Of a stretch of DNA of 34,008 nucleotides, positions 1 through 8,793 are shown piece by piece. The stretch spans positions 1 through 34,008 of the forward strand of contig CANQUN010000015.1 in assembly GCA_947627065.1 (NCBI GenBank), in the 5' to 3' direction. A program made the translations under genes and the position numbers. Source of the DNA: an uncultured Clostridia bacterium. GTDB lineage: Bacteria; Bacillota; Clostridia; Christensenellales; Borkfalkiaceae. The notes below the pieces were generated by a model. It had not been told where the DNA came from. It saw only the letters and a list, made by a program, of their open reading frames with translations, and searched no databases. The first letter of the stretch is position 1. Every line of letters starts with the position of its first letter.

Positions 1-1602
1 GGCATTGGGGCAGGCCTTGGAAACGGAGACTTCGGCCTGCTGCCATTCGGCGTCGGTAACGGACGAGCCGTAGAACACGACGATAAAACTCTTTTGGTCG
101 GCTCCCAACTTTTGAAGGGTGGAAAGAAGGGCGGTCTTGCGGTCGGCGTCTGCGGTGAGAATGTTCTTGTCGGCAAAGCCGATGTAACTGCCCTTTTCTA
201 TGCGGCGGCCGTCCGACACGGTGTCCCTTATCGAACGGGAGACGCAGGCGCAGACGGACGCGTCTATCTCGCCCTGCATTAAGGCGGCTATCTCGTCGGC
301 GTCGCCGGCGGTGAAGTCCATGGCCGAGAGTGCGGCGTAACCGTCGCCCGGGCTTTTGGCTTCCAGCACGCGTACGTCGGAGCCGTGGTAGAGTTTTGCC
401 GCTTCTCCCGCGGCCATGCGGATGTTGTTGTTGTCGGGCAGCACGAATATTACGTCCGAATTTATGGCGTCAAACGCGTTGAGGAAGGTTTCTACCGAAG
501 GGTTGTTGCCCTGCCCTCCGTCTATTATGAGGTCGGCGCCGAGTTCTTTGAAGGCGCTTATCATGCCCTTTCCGTCGGCAACGGCAACCGTGGCGAACTT
601 TCTGCGGGTGAGGTTTTTGGAAAACACGTTCTCCTTCTTTTTGGCTATGGTTTCGTTGTGCTGGAGGGTCATGTTTTCGATTTTGAGGGTCAGAAACTCG
701 CCGAAACGCTGGGCGTATTCCAGAACTGCTCCCGGGGTGAGGGTGTGAATGTGTATCTTGACGATACTGCCCGTCATCACCGCAACGAGCGAGTCGCCGA
801 AAACGGAGATTTCCTCCTTCATCTTGCCGAGGTCGAAGGCGGCGATGTCCGTCTTGGCGTGGGTGAGCTGAAGCAGAAATTCCGTGCAGTAACCGAACTG
901 CATGACGCTGTCCTCGGTGAAAAGGGAAAAATCTATCCTGTTCATCCTGCCGTCGGCCGGAAGGTCCGACAGGTCGGCGTCCTCCTTGCCGCCGAGGGCT
1001 GCGATTGCACCGCGGATTACGTAAAGCACGCCCGCACCGCCCGAGTCCACGACGCCCGCTTCTTTGAGAACGGGCAGCATGTCGGGCGTTTTTTCAAGGG
1101 TTTTCTCACCCTCTTCAAGGAAATCTTCAAAGTAATCCTTAACCGTGCTGGCGTCGGTTATTCTGGAGTTGGCGTATTCCGTAGCCTCTCTGAGGACGGT
1201 CAGCATGGTGCCTTCCACGGGGACGGCGACCGAGGCGTAAGCCTTGTCCACCCCGCGGGCGAACGCCTTGCCGAGAGCGTTGACGTCCACGCGCTCGTGC
1301 TGCATGAATTCTTCGCATATTCCGCAGACCATCTGCGAGAGTATCACGCCCGAGTTGCCGCGGGCACCGAGCAGCACGCCCTCGCTTATGGGCTTGGCCA
1401 TGTTGCGGATCACGTCGTCGTTGGGGTCGGGCACGTTTTTGATTCCGCCGTAGAGCGTTGCGAACATGTTGTCGCCCGTGTCTCCGTCGGGAATGGGGAA
1501 AACGTTGAGGTCGTTGACTTCTTCTATGTTGGATTTGAGGCATTTAAGCCCCGACGCGAGCATCTTGTAAAAGAGTGTTCCGTCTGTTTCTCGTTCGTTC
1601 AT
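1..1602 (-). CDS. fakA: FakA/YloV-like fatty acid kinase (DAK2 domain fusion), 3' end outside window
   Basis: The reading frame is open from an ATG at 1602 to the window edge (534 codons), so only a short C-terminal piece is missing compared with the roughly 550-residue family. The N-terminus carries the DhaL/DAK2 signature NVFPIPDGDTGDNM (residues 33-46), whose Asp39, Asp41 and Asp44 are expected to bind Mg-ATP. GARGNSG follows in the usual place, and the C-terminal half has the DegV-like/DAK1-like region (VVDSGGAGV, IIDGGQGNNPSVE). In the known family FakA phosphorylates fatty acids held by the carrier FakB for phospholipid synthesis. No FakB or Asp23/YloU gene is visible here; the downstream side is outside the window. 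The ribosome binding site is weak (GGTGG). The opposite strand has a long open frame that mirrors this gene and is not coding. Confidence 0.9.
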   Translation of the reverse strand, partial: MNERETDGTLFYKMLASGLKCLKSNIEEVNDLNVFPIPDGDTGDNMFATLYGGIKNVPDPNDDVIRNMAKPISEGVLLGARGNSGVILSQMVCGICEEFMQHERVDVNALGKAFARGVDKAYASVAVPVEGTMLTVLREATEYANSRITDASTVKDYFEDFLEEGEKTLEKTPDMLPVLKEAGVVDSGGAGVLYVIRGAIAALGGKEDADLSDLPADGRMNRIDFSLFTEDSVMQFGYCTEFLLQLTHAKTDIAAFDLGKMKEEISVFGDSLVAVMTGSIVKIHIHTLTPGAVLEYAQRFGEFLTLKIENMTLQHNETIAKKKENVFSKNLTRRKFATVAVADGKGMISAFKELGADLIIDGGQGNNPSVETFLNAFDAINSDVIFVLPDNNNIRMAAGEAAKLYHGSDVRVLEAKSPGDGYAALSAMDFTAGDADEIAALMQGEIDASVCACVSRSIRDTVSDGRRIEKGSYIGFADKNILTADADRKTALLSTLQKLGADQKSFIVVFYGSSVTDAEWQQAEVSVSKACPNA

Positions 1603-1931
1603 CTACGCCACCGATTGAATTTTTTGATAACGATTGAAACGTGCGTTTTGCCGTTTGTTTCGGTTTTTTGTCGTTTCGGTTTGTGGGTTTGGTTTGTTGT
1701 TTGTGCGGGTTTATGTGCGTTTTAGGCGGCTTTTTGGGTCTGACGCCGAAATTCTGCCGCGTGCACATCTCCCGCCGCGTGGGGGCTTGCGTGAATTTTC
1801 GGGCCGATGTCCGCCGCGTTTGCAACCGAGTCAGACGGGCGTTTTGCGCCGCGGGTGTGCACCGAATGCCGGACTTTTGACCGCACAGCGCGCCGCGCTT
1901 TCACACATGCGCATATATCCCACTATGTTAA
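1603..1931 (-). other. long leader of the FakA-like gene, 3' half A/C-rich
   Basis: This stretch lies between the promoter and the start codon and holds no convincing gene. A 60-codon minus-strand frame (1722-1904) lacks a ribosome binding site and family resemblance. Read as mRNA, the last 120 bases are rich in A and C and poor in G and U, so they should be unstructured. One copy of the dispersed repeat lies inside at 1710-1732. I see no recognisable riboswitch. Confidence 0.4.
1710..1732 (+). repeat. dispersed intergenic repeat, copy 1
   Basis: The core reads TTTATGTGCGTTTTAGG and then CGGCTT, followed by TTTGGG. It closely matches the copy at 24832. It lies on the strand opposite to the FakA-like gene. 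Confidence 0.6.
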
Positions 1932-1960
1932 ATAATAACACACGCGCGCGCCCGTGTCAA
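1932..1960 (-). promoter_or_regulatory. sigma-A type promoter for the FakA-like gene
   Basis: On the minus strand TTGACA (1960-1955) and TATTAT (1937-1932) are separated by exactly 17 bases. Transcription would start near 1925, leaving a leader of about 320 nt before the start codon at 1602. The spacer is an alternating GC/GT run. Confidence 0.6.
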
Positions 1961-2054
1961 GTGCAGGGGCGCGCGCCTCAATGTCTTTTTTATAATTTTA
2001 CCTCTTCGGCACCTCGCCGACATAAAACTTTCACATTAGAGCCGGAATCGGGCG

Positions 2055-2077
2055 TTTTTGTGTGATTAAGCGGACTT
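2055..2077 (+). repeat. dispersed intergenic repeat, copy 2
   Basis: The core is TTTTTGTGTGATTAAG and then CGGACTT, preceded by GGCG as in other copies. It lies between two minus-strand genes, again on the opposite strand. Confidence 0.6.
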
Positions 2078-2113
2078 ACGGGGTCGAAAGATAGGCTGTG
2101 GGTTTGGTGCGCG

Positions 2114-2199
2114 GCGGGGATTGTTGGCGGCCCGCGGTAGTGCATGTGCGGGGATTGTTGGCGTCCCGCGGGAGTGCTTGTGCGGGGATTGGTTGGGTG
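2114..2199. repeat. tandem repeat, 34-bp period, about 2.5 units
   Basis: Units start at 2114, 2148 and 2182, each opening with GCGGGGATTG; the first two continue with TTGGCG, CCCGCGG and AGTGC. The third is cut short. The array sits in the 3' flank of the GH106-like gene with no gene inside. The remaining bases of 1961-2230 show nothing else I can name. Confidence 0.65.
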
Positions 2200-2230
2200 T
2201 TGGTGCGGCCGTCGCGGTGCGTGCGGCGGG

Positions 2231-5155
2231 TCATTTATGCTTGACGGCAAACAAGGCGGGTTTGGAGAGCAGACCCTGTTTGATGAGCATGGAATGGCTG
2301 CCGTCCGCGGCGGTGCAGCCGAACAGGTTGCGGCGGGTCATGACGAGAGTTAAGTTGAGGCCGCCGCGGGTGCGGACGGGTTTGGAGACGAAGGGCGGGA
2401 AGGCGACGGGCGCGTTTTCCAGAAGGGCGAGGGCGCAGGAATGTTCGCCGAGGCGGACGGCGTACTCTCCCCCGTCCGCGGGAATCTTGTAAGTAACCCC
2501 GCCCGAGTAGTACGGCAGGCCGAAGGCGGCAAGGTCGCCGACGCCGAGTTTTTCGGGCAGAGGAATCAGCGTGTCGAACGCCGCGCCGCCAACGCCGAAG
2601 TCGCCACGCAGAAAGACGCCTTCGAAGTTGAAATTCTCGTAAAAATCAAATTGTATCTCGAGGGTGTTATGCCCGATTTTCAGCGATTCAGGGGGTATTT
2701 CGACGATGTCGAAGCAACTGTCGAGTTCGGTTGAAGATGGATTTGAACTGTCGACGGCGGTGCCGTTCAGGGTTATCGCGCTCTCCCTTGCGTCCTCCGT
2801 CATGAGGGATATGCGGGCGGGACGGGCGGCGCATTCGAAGGTGTAAACGACGCGGACGCGGCCGTACACTCTGTCCGCATTGGGGAAGAATTTTGCCTTG
2901 AACCAAGGCTGGATCATCTCGTTATTGCGGCGGAGCAGGCCGTAATGCTCGCGCAAGCGGCCGTCGGCTTCGAGAACGTTGCCTTCAAACAGCAATTCAC
3001 CGTCCGCAAAACATGAGCAGTTGTCGAGCACGAGGTAATTGGGTTCGTTGAGTTCAAAGTCGAACATGTCGGGCACGGGCAGGCTCTGCATTATGGGCGG
3101 TTGCGGCGTTTTTTCGGCCGTGCGGGAGAAGTGCAGGAGCACCGCCTCGTCGGGTGAAAAATGCAGATTAAGCGTGATATAGGGCACTTTTCGGGTAAAT
3201 TCTATCCCGCGGACGGAGCCGTCGGTCATGTCGTACACTTCGGGAACAAGGTCGGTTTCTACGGCAACGGAGACGTCCGCTTCCTCTTCCTTTTCGGCGT
3301 TGAGAAGAAGGAGAAAATAACCGTCGTCCGCCTTCCTCGCGCATTTTATTATGTTGCCGCCGTGCAGGGAGACGGGCAGCGGACCGTCCGATACCAGAGG
3401 AAGGAGTTTTTCAGGCTCGAAGGGCATGAACACTGCCCCGTCGAGTTCTCCCGTGAAGTCGTGGGGCATTCCGTCGAGATATTCGGGCGGGTCGCCGAGG
3501 ACGTAGACCCTGCCGCCGCCCGCAAGGAATTTTTGCACGAGCGAGAGCGTGGTGCCGCGTATGTTGAGGTTGCCCGAAAGTATGAGTTTTCTGTATTCCG
3601 CCGCGCCCACAAACAGGGCGTTTTTGTGAGATTTACCGTACTTTGCGAGGATTCCTTCGTCGATGTAATCGGCTTCCGCCCCGCCGAGAAACAGGGTTTT
3701 GTAAAGTTCGGCGTACTGCCGTTCTATCTTTTGGTAAAGGGGGTCGGTTACGCCGAAAGAGTTGACGTAAGTTCCCTCTCTCGTGAGTCCCCAGACGCTT
3801 TCTATGGGGTTGAGGATGGCCGTGTCGCACAGCGGCTGCGTGTTTTTCATGACGACGTTCATCCTTGAAAAATAGTCCTCTACGACCGAAAAATAGGGGT
3901 ACCAGCCGGACTGGTGGAGTATGCTTGCGGGATAGTCGCGCTTGGCTTCTCCCTTCATGGTGTACCACGAAAGGTGCGGACAGCGCAGGGTTACGCCCGA
4001 TGCGCTCTGCCAATTTCCCGTGTGCTTGTAGTCGGCAAACGTCATCTGCCAGCCCGTGCAGCCGTAAAGTTCGTCGAGGACGAATGGTTTGCCGAGCTGG
4101 CGGGCGACCGAGGCGACGAGTTTGGGGACGCTGTAAGCGTAATTCCTCTCGCCGAGGTTGTCCATGCCCGGGTAGTCCATGTATTCGTAATATCTCATCA
4201 CGCTGCCGCACATGGTGGTCTGCGCCGCAAGGTTGTCCTCGTGCAGGACGTGGCCCGTTACGACAAGTTTGTTCTTTTTGCACCATTCCAGATACGGAAC
4301 GGCGTAATTTTCAAGGAAGAGTTCGAGTGCGGTTTCCACGTAATCGTACATGACCTTGGAGAATTTTTCGCCCCGCAACTTAAACCACAGTTCGGGCAGC
4401 CTGTCCTCGAGGCGGTAGCCCCTCCTCTTTGCAAACTCGTCGAACAGGACGTAGGTGTAGGGTATCTGCCTCTCCTTGAACGGCTCCTTTCTCGCAAAGC
4501 CGTTGAGCAGGGCGTTGCGGTGGGGTTCGTCGGTGAAGATGCCAATGATTACCGTGCCGAACTTTTCGCCCATGGCCTTGCGGTAACGCTCGTGGGTAAG
4601 CTCGATGAATCTGTCTGTGGCGTGGCGGTTCATGGTGTCAACGTAGGTGTAGCCGTTGTAGAAGGTGTCGGGCTGCATGTACTCGTAAAACACGTCGATC
4701 GCCTCTTCTTCTTTCTCTTTTTCGGATAGTGATGAAATGCGCCTGTAAGACGAAATCCCCCCTATTTCGCGCATTATCGCGAAGGTTGCGATGTAATTGT
4801 CGGGGCGGTTTTCACTCGCCGTGCGGTAGTTCATGGCCTTGGCCCGAAACTCACGCGTGGCGGTTACAAGCCCGCCGCAGGTGCCGCTCGGCCACCTGTC
4901 CTCGTCGTAGAGGTAGGCCTCCATGCCGTTGCGGGCGAGTTCGTCGGCGGCGAAGGATATGAGTTCCAGCCACTCGTCCGACATGTATTCGGTTACGAGA
5001 CCCGTCCTCGAATGGAGGAAGGCTCCGCCGAAGCCCATCTTCTTCATACACTGTATCTGAAAGGCAAGTTGCGCTTTGTCGAGTTTGCCGTTGAGCGCCC
5101 AGAAGGGCTTGCCGCGATATTCGGCAGTGGGCGATAAAAACAGATTCTTGTCCAT
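2231..5155 (-). CDS. GH106-like glycoside hydrolase (putative alpha-L-rhamnosidase type)
   Basis: This 974-residue protein begins after a clear AAGGAG ribosome binding site. The N-terminus has the pattern I associate with GH106-like TIM-barrel enzymes: KPFWALNGKLD (16-26), MKKMGFGGAFLHSRTGL, then YDEDRWPSG at 83-91. Later motifs include GIFTDEPH and FVLDELYGCTGW, with Asp/Glu residues that could be catalytic. The C-terminal third has beta-sandwich character (ESAITLNGTAV) typical of galactose-binding-like domains. There is no signal peptide, so it probably acts in the cytoplasm on imported oligosaccharides. The gene stands alone, divergent from the DUF378 gene, with no adjacent transporter. 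The family assignment comes from remembered motifs; the exact substrate is unknown and another rhamnosidase-like family is possible. Confidence 0.65.
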   Translation of the reverse strand: MDKNLFLSPTAEYRGKPFWALNGKLDKAQLAFQIQCMKKMGFGGAFLHSRTGLVTEYMSDEWLELISFAADELARNGMEAYLYDEDRWPSGTCGGLVTATREFRAKAMNYRTASENRPDNYIATFAIMREIGGISSYRRISSLSEKEKEEEAIDVFYEYMQPDTFYNGYTYVDTMNRHATDRFIELTHERYRKAMGEKFGTVIIGIFTDEPHRNALLNGFARKEPFKERQIPYTYVLFDEFAKRRGYRLEDRLPELWFKLRGEKFSKVMYDYVETALELFLENYAVPYLEWCKKNKLVVTGHVLHEDNLAAQTTMCGSVMRYYEYMDYPGMDNLGERNYAYSVPKLVASVARQLGKPFVLDELYGCTGWQMTFADYKHTGNWQSASGVTLRCPHLSWYTMKGEAKRDYPASILHQSGWYPYFSVVEDYFSRMNVVMKNTQPLCDTAILNPIESVWGLTREGTYVNSFGVTDPLYQKIERQYAELYKTLFLGGAEADYIDEGILAKYGKSHKNALFVGAAEYRKLILSGNLNIRGTTLSLVQKFLAGGGRVYVLGDPPEYLDGMPHDFTGELDGAVFMPFEPEKLLPLVSDGPLPVSLHGGNIIKCARKADDGYFLLLLNAEKEEEADVSVAVETDLVPEVYDMTDGSVRGIEFTRKVPYITLNLHFSPDEAVLLHFSRTAEKTPQPPIMQSLPVPDMFDFELNEPNYLVLDNCSCFADGELLFEGNVLEADGRLREHYGLLRRNNEMIQPWFKAKFFPNADRVYGRVRVVYTFECAARPARISLMTEDARESAITLNGTAVDSSNPSSTELDSCFDIVEIPPESLKIGHNTLEIQFDFYENFNFEGVFLRGDFGVGGAAFDTLIPLPEKLGVGDLAAFGLPYYSGGVTYKIPADGGEYAVRLGEHSCALALLENAPVAFPPFVSKPVRTRGGLNLTLVMTRRNLFGCTAADGSHSMLIKQGLLSKPALFAVKHK

Positions 5156-5237
5156 ATTTTCTCCTTTTTTGCGGTGCGGATTTGCCTGCCGCTTTTTAAG
5201 GCGGGGTTTTTGGGGGGTTACGGTTTGGGGATTTGAG

Positions 5238-5265
5238 TTTGGGGTTTGGGGCGGAGCGGTATAAT
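5238..5265 (+). promoter_or_regulatory. possible promoter of the DUF378 gene
   Basis: A perfect TATAAT lies at 5260-5265, with only a weak TTTGGG in the -35 position (5238-5243, 16-base spacer). A strong GAGGAGG ribosome binding site follows at 5292-5298. Confidence 0.4.
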
Positions 5266-5305
5266 ATTTTGGGGTTGGGGCAAAATAGACTGAGGAGGTT
5301 AAAAA

Positions 5306-5533
5306 ATGAAAACTTTTAACGTATTCAGCGTAATTTCACTCATACTCGTGATAGTCGGGGCGATCAACTGGCTGCTCGTCGGACTGTTTGCGTTCAACCT
5401 CGTGGCGTTTGTTACATTCGGCCTCGGCTGGTTGGAAAGAGCACTCTACATTCTCGTGGGGCTGGCGGGCATTTACATGATTGTGTGGCTGTGCCTATCG
5501 CACGCGAGAATGACCCAAGACGTAGTTTCCTGA
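5306..5533 (+). CDS. DUF378 family small membrane protein
   Basis: A 75-residue protein with two hydrophobic segments (about residues 8-31 and 40-64). The pattern ISLILVIVGAINWLLVGLF, then a second segment opening with LERALYILVGLAGIY, is typical of the DUF378/YuzA family, usually 60-80 residues long. The function of the family is not known. The start follows GAGGAGG at good spacing. The gene is monocistronic, ended 12 bases later by a strong terminator shared with the convergent UPF0210 gene. Confidence 0.85.
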   Translation: MKTFNVFSVISLILVIVGAINWLLVGLFAFNLVAFVTFGLGWLERALYILVGLAGIYMIVWLCLSHARMTQDVVS

Positions 5534-5545
5534 CTTGATGAAAAT

Positions 5546-5577
5546 CCCCGTTTTTGTGAGAAAACGGGGACTTTTTT
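5546..5577 (+). terminator. intrinsic terminator, made from a dispersed-repeat copy
   Basis: CCCCGTTTT (5546-5554) pairs with AAAACGGGG (5561-5569) around a TGTGAG loop, followed by ACTTTTTT. The segment 5551-5573 is also a copy of the dispersed repeat (TTTTTGTGAGAAAACGG then GGACTT), so the repeat family and terminators are related. It lies between convergent genes and overlaps the last codons of the UPF0210 gene. Confidence 0.9.
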
Positions 5578-6884
5578 AATTTTTGTTGGAATGCAGCGGG
5601 GCGGGAATGCGTCCGCCTCTTTCAACGAAAACCTTGGGTGAAGCGGGGTTCAAGCGCATGACGGGCGCGCTGCCGAGCAGGCCGCCGAAGTTTACGGTGT
5701 CCCCCACTTTTTTGCCCGCGGCGGGGATTATGCGGACGGCCGTCGTCTTGTTGTTCACCACGCCTATGGCGCATTCGTCGGCAAGAATCGCGGATATGAC
5801 GGAGGCGGGTGTGTCGCCCGCCACGGCTATCATGTCAAGACCTACGCTACATACCGAGGTCATGGCCTCGAGTTTTTCAATGGAAAGGGAGCCGCGGTTT
5901 ACGCCTTCTATCATGCCGAGGTCCTCGCTCACGGGGATGAACGCGCCGCTCAGCCCGCCTATGTGGTCGGCAGCCATCACGCCGCCTTTTTTGACCGCGT
6001 CGTTGAGGAGTGCGAGCGCGGCGGTGGTTCCGTGGCAGCCGACGGATTCAAGCCCCATGGCTTCGAGAACGTAGGCGACGCTGTCTCCGACGCTGGGAGT
6101 GGGCGCAAGCGAAAGGTCCACTATTCCGAAGGGAACGCCGAGGCGGGCGGCCGCTTCTTTGGCGATGAGCATGCCCGCACGCGTTATCTTGAAGGCCGTG
6201 CGCTTGACCGTTTCGGCCACGGCGGTGAGGTCGGCAGCGGTGCCGCCTTCTATGTGGCGGATGGCGTTTTCCACAACGCCGGGACCCGACACGCCGACGT
6301 TTACCGAACATTCCCCCTCTCCCACGCCGCACATTGCGCCTGCCATGAAGGGGTTGTCCTCAACGGCGTTTGCAAACACGACGAGTTTGGCACAGCCGAG
6401 GGAATCGCGGTCTGCGGTGAGATCTGCCGTGCTTTTTATTATCTCAGAGTTTTTTTGTGGAGGCAAGAACGTGGGGCACGGTGCCCAAAAAGGCGGATTC
6501 GGCATCGGTTATCCCCTTTTGCACGAGCGCCGAATATCCGCCGACGTAATCGACGCCGATCTCCTCACCCGCACGGTCGAGGGCAAGGGCGATTTCTTCG
6601 TACCCGCCCGAAGCCGCACCCACGAGGGCGACGGGCGTAACCGAGACGCGCTTGTTGACGATGGGAATGCCGTATTCCCGCTCTATGTCGCGGCAGACGG
6701 GAACGAGGCTGCGTGCGCTGCGGGCCACCTTGTCGTAGACGCGCTGCGCGCATTTTTTGGGGGAATCGGACACGCAGTCGAGGATGCTGACGGCCATGGT
6801 TACCGTGCGGACGTCGAGTTTTTGATCCTTGACCATGCCGAGGGTTTCTTTTATGTCGCTTGGATTGAACATGGCGTGCCTCAT
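5576..6884 (-). pseudogene. UPF0210 (PFL/DUF711) family gene with internal deletion and frameshift
   Basis: Two minus-strand frames together make a UPF0210 protein. The first (6884-6444) covers the N-terminus: DVRTVTMAVSILDC, IPIVNKRVSVTPVALVGAA and VGGYSALVQKG, ending LASTKKL-stop. The second reads from about 6460 to 5576 with [56 protein letters not shown] and a normal C-terminus. From memory, family members have about 20 more residues at the junction, including a conserved SSVN...GINM stretch, and these are absent. So the break is a deletion of about 60 bases that also shifts frame. Everything else is well conserved, so it is recent or an assembly error. The function of the family is unknown. 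It overlaps the ACT gene by ATGA at 6884; an ATG at 6872 is an alternative start. Confidence 0.75.
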
Positions 6885-7150
6885 ACGCGGTGCATGGCGT
6901 CGAATATCTCGGCGCGCTGCATGCTTACCGTAAGGTCTCCTTGGGGAAAGAGCCGCGACAGCCCTTCGCTGACTTCTTCAAACGAATGGCTCGACCCGTC
7001 GAGCGATATCATCATTATCATTACGAAATTGCCCTGCATGACCGTTTGGGAAATGTCCTCCACGTTGCAGTTCATCTCGCTTATGTAGCCCGCGACGGCG
7101 GCGAGAATGCCGACCCTGTCCCTGCCCGTTGTGGTTATTATTGCTTTCAT
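6881..7150 (-). CDS. ACT domain protein, UPF0237 family
   Basis: An 89-residue single ACT domain: MKAIITTTGRDRVGI, then the NVEDISQTVMQGNF segment typical of UPF0237, a small-ligand binding fold. I chose the ATG at 7150 because it has GGAG six bases upstream, matches the usual family length, and lies inside the transcript predicted from the promoter at 7206-7178; the ATG at 7174 sits almost at the predicted transcription start. In many Firmicutes this gene directly precedes a UPF0210 gene, as here with a 4-base overlap, suggesting it senses a ligand for the partner. That role is inferred. Confidence 0.9.
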   Translation of the reverse strand: MKAIITTTGRDRVGILAAVAGYISEMNCNVEDISQTVMQGNFVMIMMISLDGSSHSFEEVSEGLSRLFPQGDLTVSMQRAEIFDAMHRV

Positions 7151-7177
7151 GTTATTCTCCGTTTGTTCGTCCATGTA

Positions 7178-7206
7178 ATTTTACCATTTTGAGCGGACGC
7201 TGTCAA
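7178..7206 (-). promoter_or_regulatory. promoter of the ACT/UPF0210 operon
   Basis: TTGACA (7206-7201) and TAAAAT (7183-7178) on the minus strand are 17 bases apart. The expected start near 7171 gives a short leader before the ATG at 7150. Confidence 0.7.
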
Positions 7207-7415
7207 TCTTTTTGAATTGGGTTGGGGCAACGTGCGTTTGCGATGTTTGAGTTTGAACGCGGTTTTGCGGTGCGGTTTACGCCGCGCCTTGGCGGGGCGC
7301 TTTGGCGCGGGAACGGTGCGGGGTTGCCCGGCGGGTGCGGCGGGCGGAACTGCGGCGGGGCGGCGGGGCGGAGAAGTAAAGTGGGCGGACGAGTTGAGCG
7401 GCGGATTCAATTTAT
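7207..7415. other. GC-rich divergent intergenic stretch, nothing recognised
   Basis: G-rich, low-complexity sequence between two divergent promoters. The open frames on the plus strand are runs of Gly, Ala and Arg from GC-rich DNA and lack ribosome binding sites. No hairpin, operator or repeat-family copy was seen. Confidence 0.4.
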
Positions 7416-7444
7416 TTGACAACGGCGGCATATTATGTTATAAT
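7416..7444 (+). promoter_or_regulatory. consensus sigma-A promoter of the aminotransferase gene
   Basis: TTGACA (7416-7421) and TATAAT (7439-7444) are both perfect and 17 bases apart. GGAGGA follows at 7455-7460 just before the ATG at 7466. This is the strongest promoter match in the window. Confidence 0.85.
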
Positions 7445-7465
7445 TCGTAAAATCGGAGGATAGGT

Positions 7466-8656
7466 ATGTTCAACGAGAGAATGAAGCGGCTGGGAGAGAG
7501 CCGTTCGGTAATAAGAGAACTTTTCGAATACGGCAAGGCGCTTGCCGCCGAGCGCGGAAAGGACAAGGTTTTTGACTTTTCAATCGGCAATCCCAACATT
7601 CCCGCGCCCGAAGAGGTGAACGAGTCCATCGTGAAAAATCTGGGCGATCCGACCGTTCACGGGTACACTTCGGCGCAGGGCGACGAAGGGGTGCGGAAGA
7701 AATTAGCCGCCTATTTCTCACAAAAAATGGGGGGTCCGCTGCCCGCGGACAGAATGTATCTGACGGCGGGAGCGGCGGCCGCGCTGACGGCGACGTTCTC
7801 GGCGCTTGCCGGGGCCGGGGACGAAATAGTCGTTTCCGCACCCTTCTTTCCCGAATACGCCGTCTTTAGCGAAACCGCAGGCTGCAAGTTGGTGGCCGTG
7901 CCTTCCGACGCAAATTTCGAGCCTGACATCGAGGCTATCGGCAGGGCTTTGAACTCCCGCACGGCGGCAGTTATCGTCAATTCTCCAAACAACCCGGCGG
8001 GCAACGTGTATTCCGAAAATACGGTGCGCGCGCTGTGTCGCCTTGTGGAAAAGAGAAGCCGCGAGACGGGCAGGCGGATTTTCATCGTGTCCGACGAGCC
8101 TTACCGCGAGATTACTTACGGCACCGAGGCCGTCAGCCCCGTGAAGTTTTACGACGACACCGTGGTTTGCTATTCGTTCAGCAAAACTCTGTCGCTTGCG
8201 GGCGAGCGGATCGGTTTTGCCGCCGTGAGCGGAAGGGCCGAAAACGGGGACGAACTGTTTGCGGCAATTTGCGGCGCGGGCAGGGCGCTGGGGTACGTGT
8301 GCGCGCCCTCCGTATTCCAGAGGGTGGTGGCCGATTGTGTGGGGAAAACCGCCGATATCGCGGTTTATCGGCACAACCGCGACCTGCTTTACGGCATTGT
8401 CAGCCGCCTTGGATTCGAGTGCGTCAAGCCCGAAGGGGCCTTCTATCTGTTTGTCAAATGCCCGATTGAACCCGACGCTTTCTTTGAGATATGCAAGGAC
8501 GAGGGCGTGCTGGTCGTGCCTTCGGAATCGTTCGGAATTGCGGGTTACGTCCGCCTTGCTTACTGCGTGGACACCGATACCATTGTGCGCTCGGAGCCTT
8601 ATTTCGAGCGCGTTGCCCAAAGGTGCAAGGCCTACCGCGAACGGGCGGAAAAGTAG
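7466..8656 (+). CDS. PLP-dependent aminotransferase, class I/II
   Basis: A 396-residue fold-type I aminotransferase of usual length. Visible signatures are FSIGNPNIPAP near the N-terminus, NSPNNPAGNVYS in the middle, VSDEPYREI with the Asp that contacts the PLP ring nitrogen, and the Schiff-base lysine in SFSKTLSLAGERIGF. It resembles aspartate/aromatic aminotransferases of Clostridia, but the amino acid substrate cannot be told from sequence alone. It starts after GGAGGA, has its own strong promoter and probably ends at a nearby terminator. Its neighbours do not suggest a pathway. Confidence 0.9.
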   Translation: MFNERMKRLGESRSVIRELFEYGKALAAERGKDKVFDFSIGNPNIPAPEEVNESIVKNLGDPTVHGYTSAQGDEGVRKKLAAYFSQKMGGPLPADRMYLTAGAAAALTATFSALAGAGDEIVVSAPFFPEYAVFSETAGCKLVAVPSDANFEPDIEAIGRALNSRTAAVIVNSPNNPAGNVYSENTVRALCRLVEKRSRETGRRIFIVSDEPYREITYGTEAVSPVKFYDDTVVCYSFSKTLSLAGERIGFAAVSGRAENGDELFAAICGAGRALGYVCAPSVFQRVVADCVGKTADIAVYRHNRDLLYGIVSRLGFECVKPEGAFYLFVKCPIEPDAFFEICKDEGVLVVPSESFGIAGYVRLAYCVDTDTIVRSEPYFERVAQRCKAYRERAEK

Positions 8657-8663
8657 ACCTGTG

Positions 8664-8695
8664 CCGTCCCGTTGATCGGGATGATTCGGTTTTTT
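8664..8695 (+). terminator. probable terminator after the aminotransferase gene
   Basis: TCCCG (8667-8671) pairs with CGGGA (8677-8681), an outer CCG/CGG pairing is possible, and TTTTTT follows at 8690-8695. The inner stem is short, so strength is uncertain. Confidence 0.45.
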
Positions 8696-8793
8696 ATCGT
8701 CCCGCGGGCGATGCGGCTGCGCCGCTCTGCGGTAGTGATTGCGTTTTGAAGAACGGGCGGGGTTCGTCCGTTTGAAAGGTAAGATTTTGGCAT

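Noticed and set aside
385-1725. 446-codon plus-strand open frame
   Set aside because: It mirrors the FakA-like gene on the minus strand. The minus-strand frame has clear family motifs; this one has none and no ribosome binding site.
1603-1931. Riboswitch in the long FakA leader
   Set aside because: I could not recognise a conserved aptamer, and its 3' half is A/C-rich and likely unstructured.
6444-6470. Programmed ribosomal frameshift at the run of seven A in the UPF0210 gene
   Set aside because: A -1 shift meets TAA within four codons, the needed shift is +1, and about 20 conserved residues would still be missing, so a deletion explains it better.
7222-7450. Gly/Arg-rich plus-strand frames before the aminotransferase
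   Set aside because: Low-complexity translation of G-rich DNA, overlapping a consensus promoter.
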